Notes: generated by a model not told the origin, from the sequence alone. A DNA stretch of 64,000 nucleotides from SVEL01 sp045123575 (GCA_045123575.1 JBGVKG010000062.1:1-64000), one strand, 5' to 3'. Positions 19,513 through 27,406 are shown, counted from the stretch's first letter. Translations and numbers: made by a program.

Positions 19513-19947
19513 CTAACTGAACGGTAGTTCCTCAACTCCATCCGCTATATTCATAAATCCATCTGGCGCAGGTCCGTCTGTTCCATACGGTGTACTGCTG
19601 CCACTTGATGTTGACTCTCCTTTGCTCTCTGCAAATTCACAGTTCTCTACCACAACCTCTGTTGTGTATACCTTCTTGCCATCCTTGTTTGTGTAGCTTC
19701 CAGTCTGTATACGACCCTCAACTACTATCTTAGTTCCCTGCTTAAGATATCTCTCCGCAAAATCTGCCAGCTTAGCAAATGCCACACAAGATATAAAATC
19801 TGCTGTCTGCTCGTTTGAGCCTGCATCTCTTTTGACCCTACGGTCTACAGCGAGTGTGTATCTCGCTATAGCCATCTGGTCAGGTCCTTGACTGTATCTG
19901 ATATCCGGATCTCTCGTTAAGCGTCCCATAAGTATTACTTTATTCAT
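19513..19947 (-). CDS. ssb: Single-stranded DNA-binding protein
   Basis: A 144-residue OB-fold SSB. It starts MNKVILMGRLTRDPDIRY and contains YTLAVDRRVKR, ADFISCVAFAKLADFAERYLKQG (quoted in parts), VEGRIQTGSYTNKDGK and VVVENCEF. A Ser/Gly-rich linker and the acidic-hydrophobic tip ELPFS follow, matching the tip that recruits partner proteins. It protects single-stranded DNA during phage replication, consistent with the nearby Rep initiator. It overlaps the upstream small gene by 8 bp. Confidence 0.92.
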   Translation of the reverse strand: MNKVILMGRLTRDPDIRYSQGPDQMAIARYTLAVDRRVKRDAGSNEQTADFISCVAFAKLADFAERYLKQGTKIVVEGRIQTGSYTNKDGKKVYTTEVVVENCEFAESKGESTSSGSSTPYGTDGPAPDGFMNIADGVEELPFS

Positions 19948-20107
19948 TTTCTTCCACCTCGAATTTTCCCGCTGCTGTAAGTTTAAATAATGTCCAATAA
20001 AATTTCATCTTGTCAGAATTACACCTAAAGAAGTTAATTATTAAGAGTTTCAAAAATGCTGCACATCCAGATACTCTTTCACCTATTGTTGGTTTTCTTC
20101 TCTTCAT
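19940..20107 (-). CDS. Small phage protein (55 aa)
   Basis: The start at ATG 20107 is supported by GAGGAGG ten bases upstream and lies three bases after the previous stop. An upstream in-frame extension to 20167 has no such signal. The sequence starts MKRRKPTIGERVSGC, has a hydrophobic stretch (AAFLKLLIINFF) and ends in an acidic tail overlapping ssb. The family was not recognised. Confidence 0.5.
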   Translation of the reverse strand: MKRRKPTIGERVSGCAAFLKLLIINFFRCNSDKMKFYWTLFKLTAAGKFEVEENE

Positions 20108-20109
20108 GC

Positions 20110-20739
20110 CTACATTACCTCCTCTACTGCATCTACTTTTTCTATTCTCTCGAACTCTATCACCCACACCAATGGGTTAGCATCCCAGTTGTACATTTGA
20201 TACTCCTTTGTGCCAGGCTTACCTACTGTACTGTTCCATATCTCCTTGAACTGCTGCCTAGCTTTATACAAAGCTGTATCCTGGTCCTGTAGTTCCTCTC
20301 TAGTCAACATTACACCCTCAGCCAAGAAGTCTGCTAACCTCATATCGTGCACATGCTGTACCTTTACATCCTTTACACGTAGGAATATTCTAGCTGCTAC
20401 CTTTGGCATATGTATCGATGGATGCCATTTGCACAAACGAGCTTCTGCGTCATAGCAATCAGCTCTATACTTGTATATCTCTTCTCTTTTGGTCTTTAAC
20501 CAACTTTCTCTTACATACAGTACACCACCTACACAAGCTGGAGGTGTCTGTGAGCTTTCAAACATTCTCTCGTTTTCATCATAATCATACACACCCATAA
20601 AAGCGCCGTCTGACTTTCTAGTAACTACAAAAAAGCCACAGGCATCCTTATGTTGAGTCTTGACCACTCGCCTAGTTACTGTCTTACTGTCCTCTAATAT
20701 AGCTCGTACCATTTTTGTATTAAACAATATCGGTTTCAT
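20110..20739 (-). CDS. ASCH-like phage protein (209 aa)
   Basis: The opening MKPILFNTKMVRAILEDSKT (a variant of 'aileGrKTvTRR'), the middle LYVRESWL and the segment HMPKVAARIFLRVKDVKV, followed by a long helix and a C-terminal NPLVWVIEFERI, match phage ASCH/PUA-like proteins. These often sit in replication modules and are thought to bind RNA or modified nucleotides. AAGGGAG precedes the ATG. It sits directly downstream of the 470-residue replication-module protein. The biochemical role is not known. Confidence 0.65.
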   Translation of the reverse strand: MKPILFNTKMVRAILEDSKTVTRRVVKTQHKDACGFFVVTRKSDGAFMGVYDYDENERMFESSQTPPACVGGVLYVRESWLKTKREEIYKYRADCYDAEARLCKWHPSIHMPKVAARIFLRVKDVKVQHVHDMRLADFLAEGVMLTREELQDQDTALYKARQQFKEIWNSTVGKPGTKEYQMYNWDANPLVWVIEFERIEKVDAVEEVM

Positions 20740-20751
20740 CTTTACTCCCTT

Positions 20752-22164
20752 CTACTGCTGCCTCTCTGTGAACAGTCGGTACTCTACATACTTATCTATC
20801 AGCCTCTGTATCTCTGAGCCTATATTTAGCGACTTATTAATTGCAGTATCATCTCCATCTATAATCTCATTAAGTTTTCCATACAGTGGTGTCTCGTAAA
20901 TATACTCATAATATTCAAAGGCTGTCACTATCTCCTTAGCATTTATCTTAGTTTGGAGCTCCTGTAATCGTTCTTTGCTTGTCGACCATGGCGCCTCTCC
21001 CAATTTGCTTTCCACAGTGTCGGCAGGTTCTTCATCTTGTCCAACATCACCTGCAACCTCATCTGCAACCTCTCCAGCAATCTCTTCTGTTTGTAACGAC
21101 GCATTATCTGTCTGTCCCTCTTCAGTTGCTGACGTAGCTCCTTCAACTCTGCTTGTCTCGTCATCATGTGATGTTTTCTTACTACCTTCATCAGCTGTCG
21201 ATTTCTTTTCAGTAGTTGTTTTACCGTTATCTCTTGCACTGCTGCCATTCTCCTTCTCTTTTACCTCTTCCTTAACCTCTACACCATAGAAGTTCTGATG
21301 CACGCTCTCATGGTCTGTATATGTATCTTTGTAGATGTTCACTATGGTCTGTATTACATCTGGCCAACTATATGTTTCCTTATCTCCTACCATCTTCTTA
21401 AGGATTACTCCTGAGCCATATTCGTACATAAACAACATAAATGTCTTGTATCTGAACATTATGTTACCTGATGGGTTAATCTGTTCTACCACATCCTCTA
21501 CATTGCTAAGGCTAAGTCCATAGATGCTGTTAAGTAGGTCCTTTTTATCTCTGAAAAACTCTATAAGCACTGTCTCTAGGTCGCTATATGCACGTGCTGG
21601 TTCTACTATCTCTGCTACTACTGTTTCTACAGTACCGCCACTAGGTATCTCTCCACTCTCGTACATAGCGATTGTCTCTTCCACATTCTGTTGTCCCGGT
21701 ATCTGTTCCTCTTGCTGTTCTGCTGCCAGCTCTTCCGCCTCTCTATTGAACTGTTTAATATCTCTTATCTGTGATACTGTAGTTCCAACAGTCACAAGCT
21801 TGCGGTCTTCCTCTGACATTGTTATCATCTCAGAGAGCTTACCTACTCCGAACCCCTTATACTCTGATGCTATCTCCTTACTACATCCCCACTTAGAGAA
21901 CTTCATGTTGATATTGATAAATCTTGATACCTGCGATTCTGATAGATTAAACTCGCTTTTAGCAAAGTCCTTAAGGTTATTAAAGCCTTCCTGCACGTAT
22001 GCCTGTGTGTCCTTAATCTGTCGTAGGTAGTAGCCTATGACTATATAGTCCTCTGACATGTTCTTAAGTCGGTTGGTTATCTCCTGTTTCGCTAGGAAGT
22101 ACTCATCCATTGTTATCTGATGCCACTCCTTTATCTCTGGAGCCGTTGTTGTTATCTCGTTCAT
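20752..22164 (-). CDS. Replication-module protein with N-terminal helical domain and acidic linker (470 aa)
   Basis: The first 140 residues are helical, with an HTH-like stretch (NLSESQVSRFININMKFSKW), reminiscent of plasmid or phage DUF3102/ParB-neighbour proteins. A second globular part (about 190-300) follows, then a low-complexity Glu/Thr/Ser/Asp linker of about 100 residues and a C-terminal helical domain. AGGAGG precedes the start. Three copies of GGCAGCAGT fall in or beside this gene (20754, 21238, 22177). The N-terminal half may bind DNA. No enzyme motif is visible. Confidence 0.55.
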   Translation of the reverse strand: MNEITTTAPEIKEWHQITMDEYFLAKQEITNRLKNMSEDYIVIGYYLRQIKDTQAYVQEGFNNLKDFAKSEFNLSESQVSRFININMKFSKWGCSKEIASEYKGFGVGKLSEMITMSEEDRKLVTVGTTVSQIRDIKQFNREAEELAAEQQEEQIPGQQNVEETIAMYESGEIPSGGTVETVVAEIVEPARAYSDLETVLIEFFRDKKDLLNSIYGLSLSNVEDVVEQINPSGNIMFRYKTFMLFMYEYGSGVILKKMVGDKETYSWPDVIQTIVNIYKDTYTDHESVHQNFYGVEVKEEVKEKENGSSARDNGKTTTEKKSTADEGSKKTSHDDETSRVEGATSATEEGQTDNASLQTEEIAGEVADEVAGDVGQDEEPADTVESKLGEAPWSTSKERLQELQTKINAKEIVTAFEYYEYIYETPLYGKLNEIIDGDDTAINKSLNIGSEIQRLIDKYVEYRLFTERQQ

Positions 22165-22186
22165 ATTTCCTCCTATACTGCTGCCA

Positions 22187-24160
22187 CTAATACTGTTTTT
22201 CCTTTTTGCTGTTATCTTGAAGTTTTAATTTCTCCAAGTGTCTTCTAAACACCTTCATAATTGGTTCCACATCCTCTTTATCTTTATCTTTATCCCTATT
22301 TCCCCATCCATGATATTGGATGATATTATGTCCACTAGATACCTCTATAGTCCACCATGGATTATCTGGAGCGTCTTTCTTACGAACAAATAATATAAAG
22401 GATTCACCTCGTTTCATCTTGTCTCTGTAGCCATCACCACCTACACAATGATGAAGTTTCTGCCCTTCAATAGCTATCTCGTATGCACTATGCGGCGCAC
22501 GGATAAAACATTCTTTATTCTCAACCGCATATCTCTCATTTAGTTCCTTTTCCATTTTAGCTATAACCGAATATTCCCTATCAAGTTTGCGTTTTAGCTT
22601 CGCATTGTCCACTTCATTCTTGATCTCAACTAACTCATCGTGTCGTCGTCTCAAATCTCTTGGATATAAATTAAAGTCGCTCTTCATATCCATCTTCAGT
22701 TCCTTAAGCAAATTCAGATAATCCTTGTACATTGTCGTATCACACTTGCCGGTATCCTCCTTAAGTTTGACCAAATAAGCAAGTGCCTTCTTGATAGACA
22801 TATACTTTGCGATTTCTGCCATACGACTAAACGACACACCAAGACTTCTCATCAGCTCTATCTCTGCTGCCATAGGTCGTTTACCTATTTTCTTCAATTC
22901 CTTCCAGTGTTTTAGCTCTGTTCCTGTAATATCTACCAATCTAAATATGCGTATATCATCATTCTCCACACTATTATTTTTGAATAGAGCCTTTTCTGAG
23001 ATATACTGGGTATAACTCCTGCATAAGTCTACTGCTAGATTATGCAAGCCTTGTTTCCACAATCGTTCTACCATGCCTGTTAGTCCTGTACTTCGTATCA
23101 GTCTCTCTACGCATATTACGTTGTCAAATAATTCCTTAGGCATATACTCCATACCGCCTTTTAGCAAATTGCATATAGCCTCGTAGTTGTCCATATAAAT
23201 GTGCGCAATGTCACGACCATACAAGCTATCTCCCGAACTGCTGCCACCTACAAACCTCATTTTACGACGTTTGAATAGTTCATAGTAATACACCGATATA
23301 TCTCTAGCTCTATTTACATACTTACGTGTTGTTTCGTTCTTGTAGTTTTCAATCTTAAAATCATTCCAAGCCCTTACAGTGATATTTTGCTTATATGTAT
23401 AGTGCCTTATTACCACCTTGCCTGCCGTAGTAGTCTGCAAAAGTTGTACATCTCTCCAGCTACTATCTAGATATTTTTGCTTATTGCCATTTCTATACTC
23501 TACACTGCTGCCACATCTAGGGCATACGCCCCTTCCCTTATGTCTAGGATTTTTTATAGTCATAGTCTTTAAGCAATATGAGCATCTCGCTTTCTTTTTA
23601 TCTGATTTGGTAGTTTCGTAGAATATGTATCTCTCCTTCAGAAATACTTTATCCTTTATCCACTGTTCCATATCTGCCGGTTCTGGTGGCGTAGTATCAA
23701 GCTCTGCATCCCATATAGCCTCTTGTCTATCATCCTTCTCCCTTTGTCTCTTGTCTCTTATCATTGACTGGATATGATTTATTAGCCATAGTGCCTCTCG
23801 TTCCGACTTATCAACCCTACACGCACCTTTAAGTACTGTAAGACTATCCACATCTGCATATACCTTGTATTTCTCTTCGTCCTCGGCTCTCCAATACCAA
23901 AAATGTCTACCATCAACAAAATTGCTTATCATGGCATCGCTCCACCCTCTTCTATCAGAATAGAGCTTTGTCACATAGCTATCCTTGGCTATAAATACTC
24001 TAAATGTTGGTTCGGCATTCAATGAGTACCATATTGTAGCCACAATGATTTGTTCACCTTCATACAAGTAGTGTTCTGCTTTTACCTCATAGTGTTTATC
24101 CATCCAGTACTGTCGTTCCGGTAATGGAATAGCCTCTAACTTTTTCTTTATCAGCCTCAT
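22187..24160 (-). CDS. PcfJ-domain protein (657 aa)
   Basis: The C-terminal signature GQKLHHCVGGDGY with the following SFILFVRKK and WTIEVSS strands is that of the PcfJ family, named from the Enterococcus plasmid pCF10 and common in Clostridia prophages. A treble-clef zinc site appears earlier (CSYCLKTM ... CPRCGSS, near residues 200-225). I choose ATG 24160 because AGGTG lies upstream and it avoids overlap; ATG 24190 is possible. It sits directly after the PcfK/AcrIIA9-family gene, a frequent pair. Molecular function is unknown. Confidence 0.75.
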   Translation of the reverse strand: MRLIKKKLEAIPLPERQYWMDKHYEVKAEHYLYEGEQIIVATIWYSLNAEPTFRVFIAKDSYVTKLYSDRRGWSDAMISNFVDGRHFWYWRAEDEEKYKVYADVDSLTVLKGACRVDKSEREALWLINHIQSMIRDKRQREKDDRQEAIWDAELDTTPPEPADMEQWIKDKVFLKERYIFYETTKSDKKKARCSYCLKTMTIKNPRHKGRGVCPRCGSSVEYRNGNKQKYLDSSWRDVQLLQTTTAGKVVIRHYTYKQNITVRAWNDFKIENYKNETTRKYVNRARDISVYYYELFKRRKMRFVGGSSSGDSLYGRDIAHIYMDNYEAICNLLKGGMEYMPKELFDNVICVERLIRSTGLTGMVERLWKQGLHNLAVDLCRSYTQYISEKALFKNNSVENDDIRIFRLVDITGTELKHWKELKKIGKRPMAAEIELMRSLGVSFSRMAEIAKYMSIKKALAYLVKLKEDTGKCDTTMYKDYLNLLKELKMDMKSDFNLYPRDLRRRHDELVEIKNEVDNAKLKRKLDREYSVIAKMEKELNERYAVENKECFIRAPHSAYEIAIEGQKLHHCVGGDGYRDKMKRGESFILFVRKKDAPDNPWWTIEVSSGHNIIQYHGWGNRDKDKDKEDVEPIMKVFRRHLEKLKLQDNSKKEKQY

Positions 24161-24167
24161 AGTGCAC

Positions 24168-24650
24168 CTACTTTCCAAGATAATACTCACGGATCATCTT
24201 CTTAACTCTAGCCGCACCTGGTATACCCAGCTTACAATTACTTGGCACACCTGCTGCCTTGCATATATCTTTATCCACAGCGTATGAGTTTTTAAACGAC
24301 CACTCAAGTATCTTTGCTATACATAGCTTTAGTGACTTGCCTTTCTTACGCACTGCTGCCGCCATATCCTTATCCTTCATGATAAGTCCCTTGATGTAGC
24401 TAACCCAGTCAGCCACTATCTCTGTTGCCTTGATATCTGCTGCTTCTACATCCAGCTTACCTATAGCTGCTGTCTCTGCATCACACAATATATCCATATC
24501 GCCAGCTGTGAACATCTCTACATAACACTCAGGTATACCATTCTCCTTGGCCAATACCTTGATGTTCTCCAAGTCTCCCTCGTTTCTCAATCCTAGTGCA
24601 CTCTCGTTGAGTTCATCTACCCCATTAAATTCTCCAAATATTTCATACAT
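24168..24650 (-). CDS. PcfK / AcrIIA9-family protein, candidate Cas9 inhibitor
   Basis: A 160-residue protein starting MYEIFGEFN, with the helical core MAAAVRKKGKSLKLCIAKI (19 residues) and the end GIPGAARVKKMIREYYLGK. This pattern is that of the PcfK family, from which the type II-A anti-CRISPR AcrIIA9 was described. GGAGG precedes the ATG. It is paired with a PcfJ-domain gene, as in other Lachnospiraceae prophages. Family assignment is fairly secure; inhibition of Cas9 by this copy is inference, since the family is broad and may also have a replication role. Confidence 0.65.
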   Translation of the reverse strand: MYEIFGEFNGVDELNESALGLRNEGDLENIKVLAKENGIPECYVEMFTAGDMDILCDAETAAIGKLDVEAADIKATEIVADWVSYIKGLIMKDKDMAAAVRKKGKSLKLCIAKILEWSFKNSYAVDKDICKAAGVPSNCKLGIPGAARVKKMIREYYLGK

Positions 24651-24652
24651 AC

Positions 24653-24850
24653 TTATTTCCTCCGTTCTTTTGTCTTATTCTCACAATATTCTTTTAGGTA
24701 CTGTTCTTGTTCTGTATCCTCAGCTGCACGTTCAGCCTCCGTCTTACGTTTACATACAAGTAAATACACAATGACTACATCAATAAGCCATAAAATAAAC
24801 CCACACAGAAACTTATCCTCGTTTACAATATCAACTATTACTTGCCACAT
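24653..24850 (-). CDS. Small membrane protein (65 aa)
   Basis: It has one hydrophobic segment (FILWLIDVVIVYLLVC, about residues 18-33) followed by a Lys/Arg/Glu-rich cytoplasmic tail. AAGGAGG lies eight bases before the ATG and the stop is 2 bp from the next start, so it is a real member of the early operon. The family was not identified. Confidence 0.55.
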   Translation of the reverse strand: MWQVIVDIVNEDKFLCGFILWLIDVVIVYLLVCKRKTEAERAAEDTEQEQYLKEYCENKTKERRK

Positions 24851-24860
24851 ATAAGCCTCC

Positions 24861-25193
24861 TTACAGATAATTCTTACGGAATATGGCCATCCATTCCTCG
24901 TGACTATATTTCTTCTCGAATGTCTCTTGTGCTATCTGCTTAAGATGCAGTGCAACCTCTGCGTTCTTATGTGGTGCATCTGGTCCATATTCATGGTGAC
25001 GCTCCTCGCATACATAACACCACAAGCCGTAGTGTTCTGCTAAATGTCTGTTTGGTCCACCTAAGATATGATGCTTATGCAATCCTGTATGGCGTAGTTC
25101 TCCATAGTAGCCTATGCGTTCCGCCTCTTCTCTACATAGCAGACACTCTCTGTTATGTGGTTCTGTTCTCATCTGTATGATACTCTTTGCCAT
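24861..25193 (-). CDS. HNH-like zinc protein, putative recombination nuclease
   Basis: The start at ATG 25193 is supported by GAAGGAG, one base after the Rep stop. The 110 residues contain CLLCREE, a central HKHHILGGPNRHLAE and CYVCEERHHEYGP, i.e. two Cys pairs around an H-rich turn. This resembles HNH/treble-clef nucleases and the NinG/DUF968-type recombination proteins of phages. The C-terminal AQETFEKKYSHEEWM helix is common in that family. Nuclease activity is likely but not certain. Confidence 0.65.
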   Translation of the reverse strand: MAKSIIQMRTEPHNRECLLCREEAERIGYYGELRHTGLHKHHILGGPNRHLAEHYGLWCYVCEERHHEYGPDAPHKNAEVALHLKQIAQETFEKKYSHEEWMAIFRKNYL

Positions 25194-25194
25194 A

Positions 25195-25995
25195 TCAACA
25201 TCTCCTTCTCTTAGTGACCTTGGCCACATTGTTAATTCTGATTTCTGTGTAATGGTAGTAGCTCATACCCGTGTATGGATTAGTGCCACTCCTTATGCTG
25301 TCTCTGTCTATGTAATATCCCGGTGTAGGTTCTGGACCTTCCTCGAACAACTTACGAAGAGTACGTCTCTTGTACTCCTTAGACACTGGTTCTGGTCTGA
25401 CTAGATTCTTACTAGTCTGATATTTGATAAAGTGCTTTCTATCCTCTTCCGGAAACAAGGATAGCTGACCCTCTACCTCATCATCTGGTTGTTTGACTAT
25501 GTACTCAGCTAGTGCCTCATAACCACCATACTCATATACATTGGTGTAGTACACATGACCATGTGGCCATCTCTTCTGTAAAAGAATATCTGTGTCCGGC
25601 TTGTCATGTAGTCTATTAACCAATATGTGAATATGGATACCACCCTTCTTGCCAACCTCTAGGCGATATATGTATTTGAACTGATGCCCTCGCTTCTTGT
25701 AGTCATATCTCATGCCGTTTAAGAACTTCTTTAGCTCTTCCTTCACCTCTGATATATCTTTGCGAGTGCCTTCAGGATATTTGAGGGTACACCATAAGTC
25801 TCCTTGGCCAAAGTTGAGCTTTATAGTGCGTCTCACTGTCTTAACTCTATAGTATTGATTTTGTCTTTTTATCTGTTCGGGAGTGCATCTCTGTTTGGGT
25901 CCTCTCTTCTCTCCCCTAGCTCCATAATTACCGACATACTTATACTCATATTCGATACTATCTCCCATATCCCATTTATCCACTTTGTATGCCAT
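25195..25995 (-). CDS. HUH-family Rep initiator endonuclease
   Basis: A 266-residue replication-initiator-like protein. The HUH metal-binding motif is visible in GGIHIHILVN (about residues 120-129). A candidate catalytic tyrosine lies in ALAEYIVKQ near residue 164, with the lysine three residues on, as in single-tyrosine Rep proteins. Such enzymes nick one strand and begin rolling-circle replication. A 193-bp gap with a strong hairpin (26163) lies just upstream and is a candidate nick/origin region. It is unusual beside a terminase-packaged capsid module. Confidence 0.72.
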   Translation of the reverse strand: MAYKVDKWDMGDSIEYEYKYVGNYGARGEKRGPKQRCTPEQIKRQNQYYRVKTVRRTIKLNFGQGDLWCTLKYPEGTRKDISEVKEELKKFLNGMRYDYKKRGHQFKYIYRLEVGKKGGIHIHILVNRLHDKPDTDILLQKRWPHGHVYYTNVYEYGGYEALAEYIVKQPDDEVEGQLSLFPEEDRKHFIKYQTSKNLVRPEPVSKEYKRRTLRKLFEEGPEPTPGYYIDRDSIRSGTNPYTGMSYYHYTEIRINNVAKVTKRRRC

Positions 25996-26091
25996 CTATA
26001 TGTCACTTCCTTTGTAGTCATTAATTCTTCTAACTTTAATATACTTAATAGTGTTTCTAAAAAAGCGTCGCAAGCTGATAAAACTTGACAT
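25996..26091 (-). CDS. Possible 31-aa leader peptide upstream of rep
   Basis: ATG 26091 has GGAG close upstream (short spacing). The reading frame stops with TAG directly against the rep start codon, so its translation would couple to rep, whose own ribosome-binding site (AAAGGAAG) lies inside it. It is very basic (MSSFISLRRFFRNTIKY...). The CGTCGCAAG half-site at 26066 is inside it. It may be a translated leader or chance. Confidence 0.28.
   Translation of the reverse strand: MSSFISLRRFFRNTIKYIKVRRINDYKGSDI
26066..26074. repeat. Half-site CGTCGCAAG of the dispersed palindrome, upstream of rep
   Basis: Nine bases identical to the right arm and centre of the palindrome at 18275, in the gap upstream of the Rep initiator. 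The left arm is not conserved. Confidence 0.4.
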
Positions 26092-26162
26092 TTCTCCACT
26101 TTTTTAGTAAGATAATTTATGTAGTAAATATCTCCTTTGTATATTTATTATGCGCGTTTTTT

Positions 26163-26198
26163 GAGCTGTGCGGCCGTGTATGCACAGCTCATTTTTTT
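26163..26198 (+). terminator. Strong hairpin (GAGCTGTGC / GCACAGCTC) upstream of rep
   Basis: A perfect 9-bp GC-rich stem with a 10-nt loop is followed on the plus strand by ATTTTTTT, so it works as a plus-strand terminator. On the minus strand, the direction of the genes, it lacks a U-tract and directly follows a stop codon. It lies in the rep upstream region and could also be a replication-origin structure. Confidence 0.55.
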
Positions 26199-26341
26199 AT
26201 CTTTCTTTTCTTACCAGATATCTTGTTATATATAGTAAGAACTCCATCGCTAGCATCTATCACTGACCAGTTATGCCAATTAAGTCCGTTATCCCTCATA
26301 ATTCTCTTCTGGATCAGCGTAGGTTTCTTTGGTTGTTTCAT
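26189..26341 (-). CDS. Small phage protein, DUF6906-like (50 aa)
   Basis: GGAGGAAGGAG nine bases before ATG 26341 fixes the start. A longer frame to 26458 is not supported. The sequence MKQPKKPTLIQKRIMRDNGL followed by NWHNWSVIDAS and a basic tail fits the small 'kkltrrqKklieknGLnpdnWlv' phage family. It overlaps the upstream gene by 53 bp. It is tiny but a clear translation unit; function unknown. Confidence 0.6.
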   Translation of the reverse strand: MKQPKKPTLIQKRIMRDNGLNWHNWSVIDASDGVLTIYNKISGKKRKIKK

Positions 26342-26534
26342 TCGTATCTCCTTCCTCCGGCACCTGTGTATTGAAGTAGTTAATCCAACATCCCTCACAT
26401 ACTTTGACACCAGTTTTATATTTCTTAATGCACGGGAAGTTCTTACCAGGACATCCAAATCTTGCGTGCATCAATTCCGCCATATTGGCTAACCCTCTAT
26501 CCGAGCGCAGCAACTCTAAGACTGTTTTTGCCAT
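26289..26534 (-). CDS. Small cysteine-containing phage protein (81 aa)
   Basis: Cysteines in FGCPGKNFPCIKK and KVCEGCWI form a plausible zinc site. The tail is acidic (PEEGDTNETTKE, PEENYEG). It overlaps the upstream zinc-ribbon gene by 38 bp and the downstream 50-residue gene by 53 bp, indicating dense coupling. It recalls the small protein at 19286. Function unknown. Confidence 0.55.
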   Translation of the reverse strand: MAKTVLELLRSDRGLANMAELMHARFGCPGKNFPCIKKYKTGVKVCEGCWINYFNTQVPEEGDTNETTKETYADPEENYEG

Positions 26535-26718
26535 TTCTTATCCTTTCCTCACATTCCTTGCTCAATCTTCTATATCCTCTTGACATACAGTTCGGGCAAA
26601 ACCTCATTGTTGGCACCTTGTTTCTTCCTATAATGCCTGCATCATAATGAATACCAGCATCTATGTTATTCTCATACGGGGTTATAAACACCGCTCTGCA
26701 GTCGTTACATATGTACAT
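26497..26718 (-). CDS. Small zinc-ribbon phage protein (73 aa)
   Basis: MYICNDCRAVF at the start and FCPNCMSRGY near residue 45 form a classical two-CxxC zinc ribbon. AGGAGG lies upstream of ATG 26718, close to the hydrolase stop. Such ribbons occur in small phage transcription or nucleic-acid-binding factors. The target is unknown. Confidence 0.65.
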   Translation of the reverse strand: MYICNDCRAVFITPYENNIDAGIHYDAGIIGRNKVPTMRFCPNCMSRGYRRLSKECEERIRNGKNSLRVAALG

Positions 26719-26729
26719 ATAAACCTCCT

Positions 26730-27398
26730 CTAGTTCTCTGTGCTAAAATACGTGTCCTTAATAGCCATATACGGAACACCAAAGCTATGGTAGTAATCTG
26801 CTCTAAAGTAATACATATCCCTTGGGTGCTCGTTATGTTGCATTGCATAATCACATGCTTCCTTAACAGAGCTTGTCCACCCTCTACTCTCAAAGTCGGG
26901 CCAATTGATAACACTGAACTGTGGATATCCCCTACTGTCTCTTTGGTATATAACTCCTTCCAATGTATCCGCATACTTGTCAGAAGCTAATCTATTTAAT
27001 ATGGCCAACGCTGTAAGCACTTGTGCGTCATATCCTTGGTTGCCAGACTCACAATATACCGTGGTATATAACAGTTCCATCTCTGTCTCTGTGAGAGCTA
27101 TATCCTCCCACGCGCATATCGTTACATCGTCTGGCAGCTTGTCTATCACTTCCGCTATTCCAACCTTATGTATACTTGTCTCTCCTGTCAGTACTTCCGG
27201 CTCTACATCAATTACCTCAACAGGCTCACTTTTTGTTTCTAATTCATCCATTCCTTGCGATATCGCAAGTATGAACTCCTCCGTATTTCTACTTATATAC
27301 ATAGCGCCTATAGCTAACGGTGTTAGTAATATGATGGCTACTATCTGCACTATGTTTTCCAACCTTCTGCGTCTCTTCCAGTTAATTCTCTTTCGCAT
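26730..27398 (-). CDS. Membrane-anchored SleB-type cell-wall hydrolase
   Basis: A basic N-terminus (MRKRINWKRRRR) and one transmembrane helix (about 17-36) anchor a linker and a C-terminal hydrolase domain of the SleB/Hydrolase_2 type. The domain includes ELLYTTVYCESGNQGYDAQ, whose Glu is the probable catalytic residue, VLTALAILNRL and the end YFRADYYHSFG. These enzymes cut peptidoglycan, and SleB acts on spore cortex. The location in the early region, apart from any holin, suggests a role in infection or development other than classical lysis. AGGAGG precedes the start. Confidence 0.75.
   Translation of the reverse strand: MRKRINWKRRRRLENIVQIVAIILLTPLAIGAMYISRNTEEFILAISQGMDELETKSEPVEVIDVEPEVLTGETSIHKVGIAEVIDKLPDDVTICAWEDIALTETEMELLYTTVYCESGNQGYDAQVLTALAILNRLASDKYADTLEGVIYQRDSRGYPQFSVINWPDFESRGWTSSVKEACDYAMQHNEHPRDMYYFRADYYHSFGVPYMAIKDTYFSTEN
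27254..27269. repeat. Perfect 16-bp palindrome CTTGCGATATCGCAAG (dispersed site 3)
   Basis: Lies within the hydrolase coding region. Arms CTTGCGA/TCGCAAG are identical to those of the 18275 site, with only the central dinucleotide differing, which argues for protein binding rather than coding constraint. Confidence 0.6.
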
Positions 27399-27406
27399 AT
27401 ATCCTC

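Noticed and set aside
25869..26099. 76-aa minus-strand ORF overlapping the rep start
   Set aside because: It begins at GTG and runs 127 bp into rep in another frame. Its sequence has no family pattern, and the 31-aa frame ending at the rep start is a better, though weak, candidate.
26189..26458. 89-aa version of the small DUF6906-like gene
   Set aside because: The ribosome-binding site and family pattern start at ATG 26341; the extension is antisense-like noise overlapping the upstream gene.
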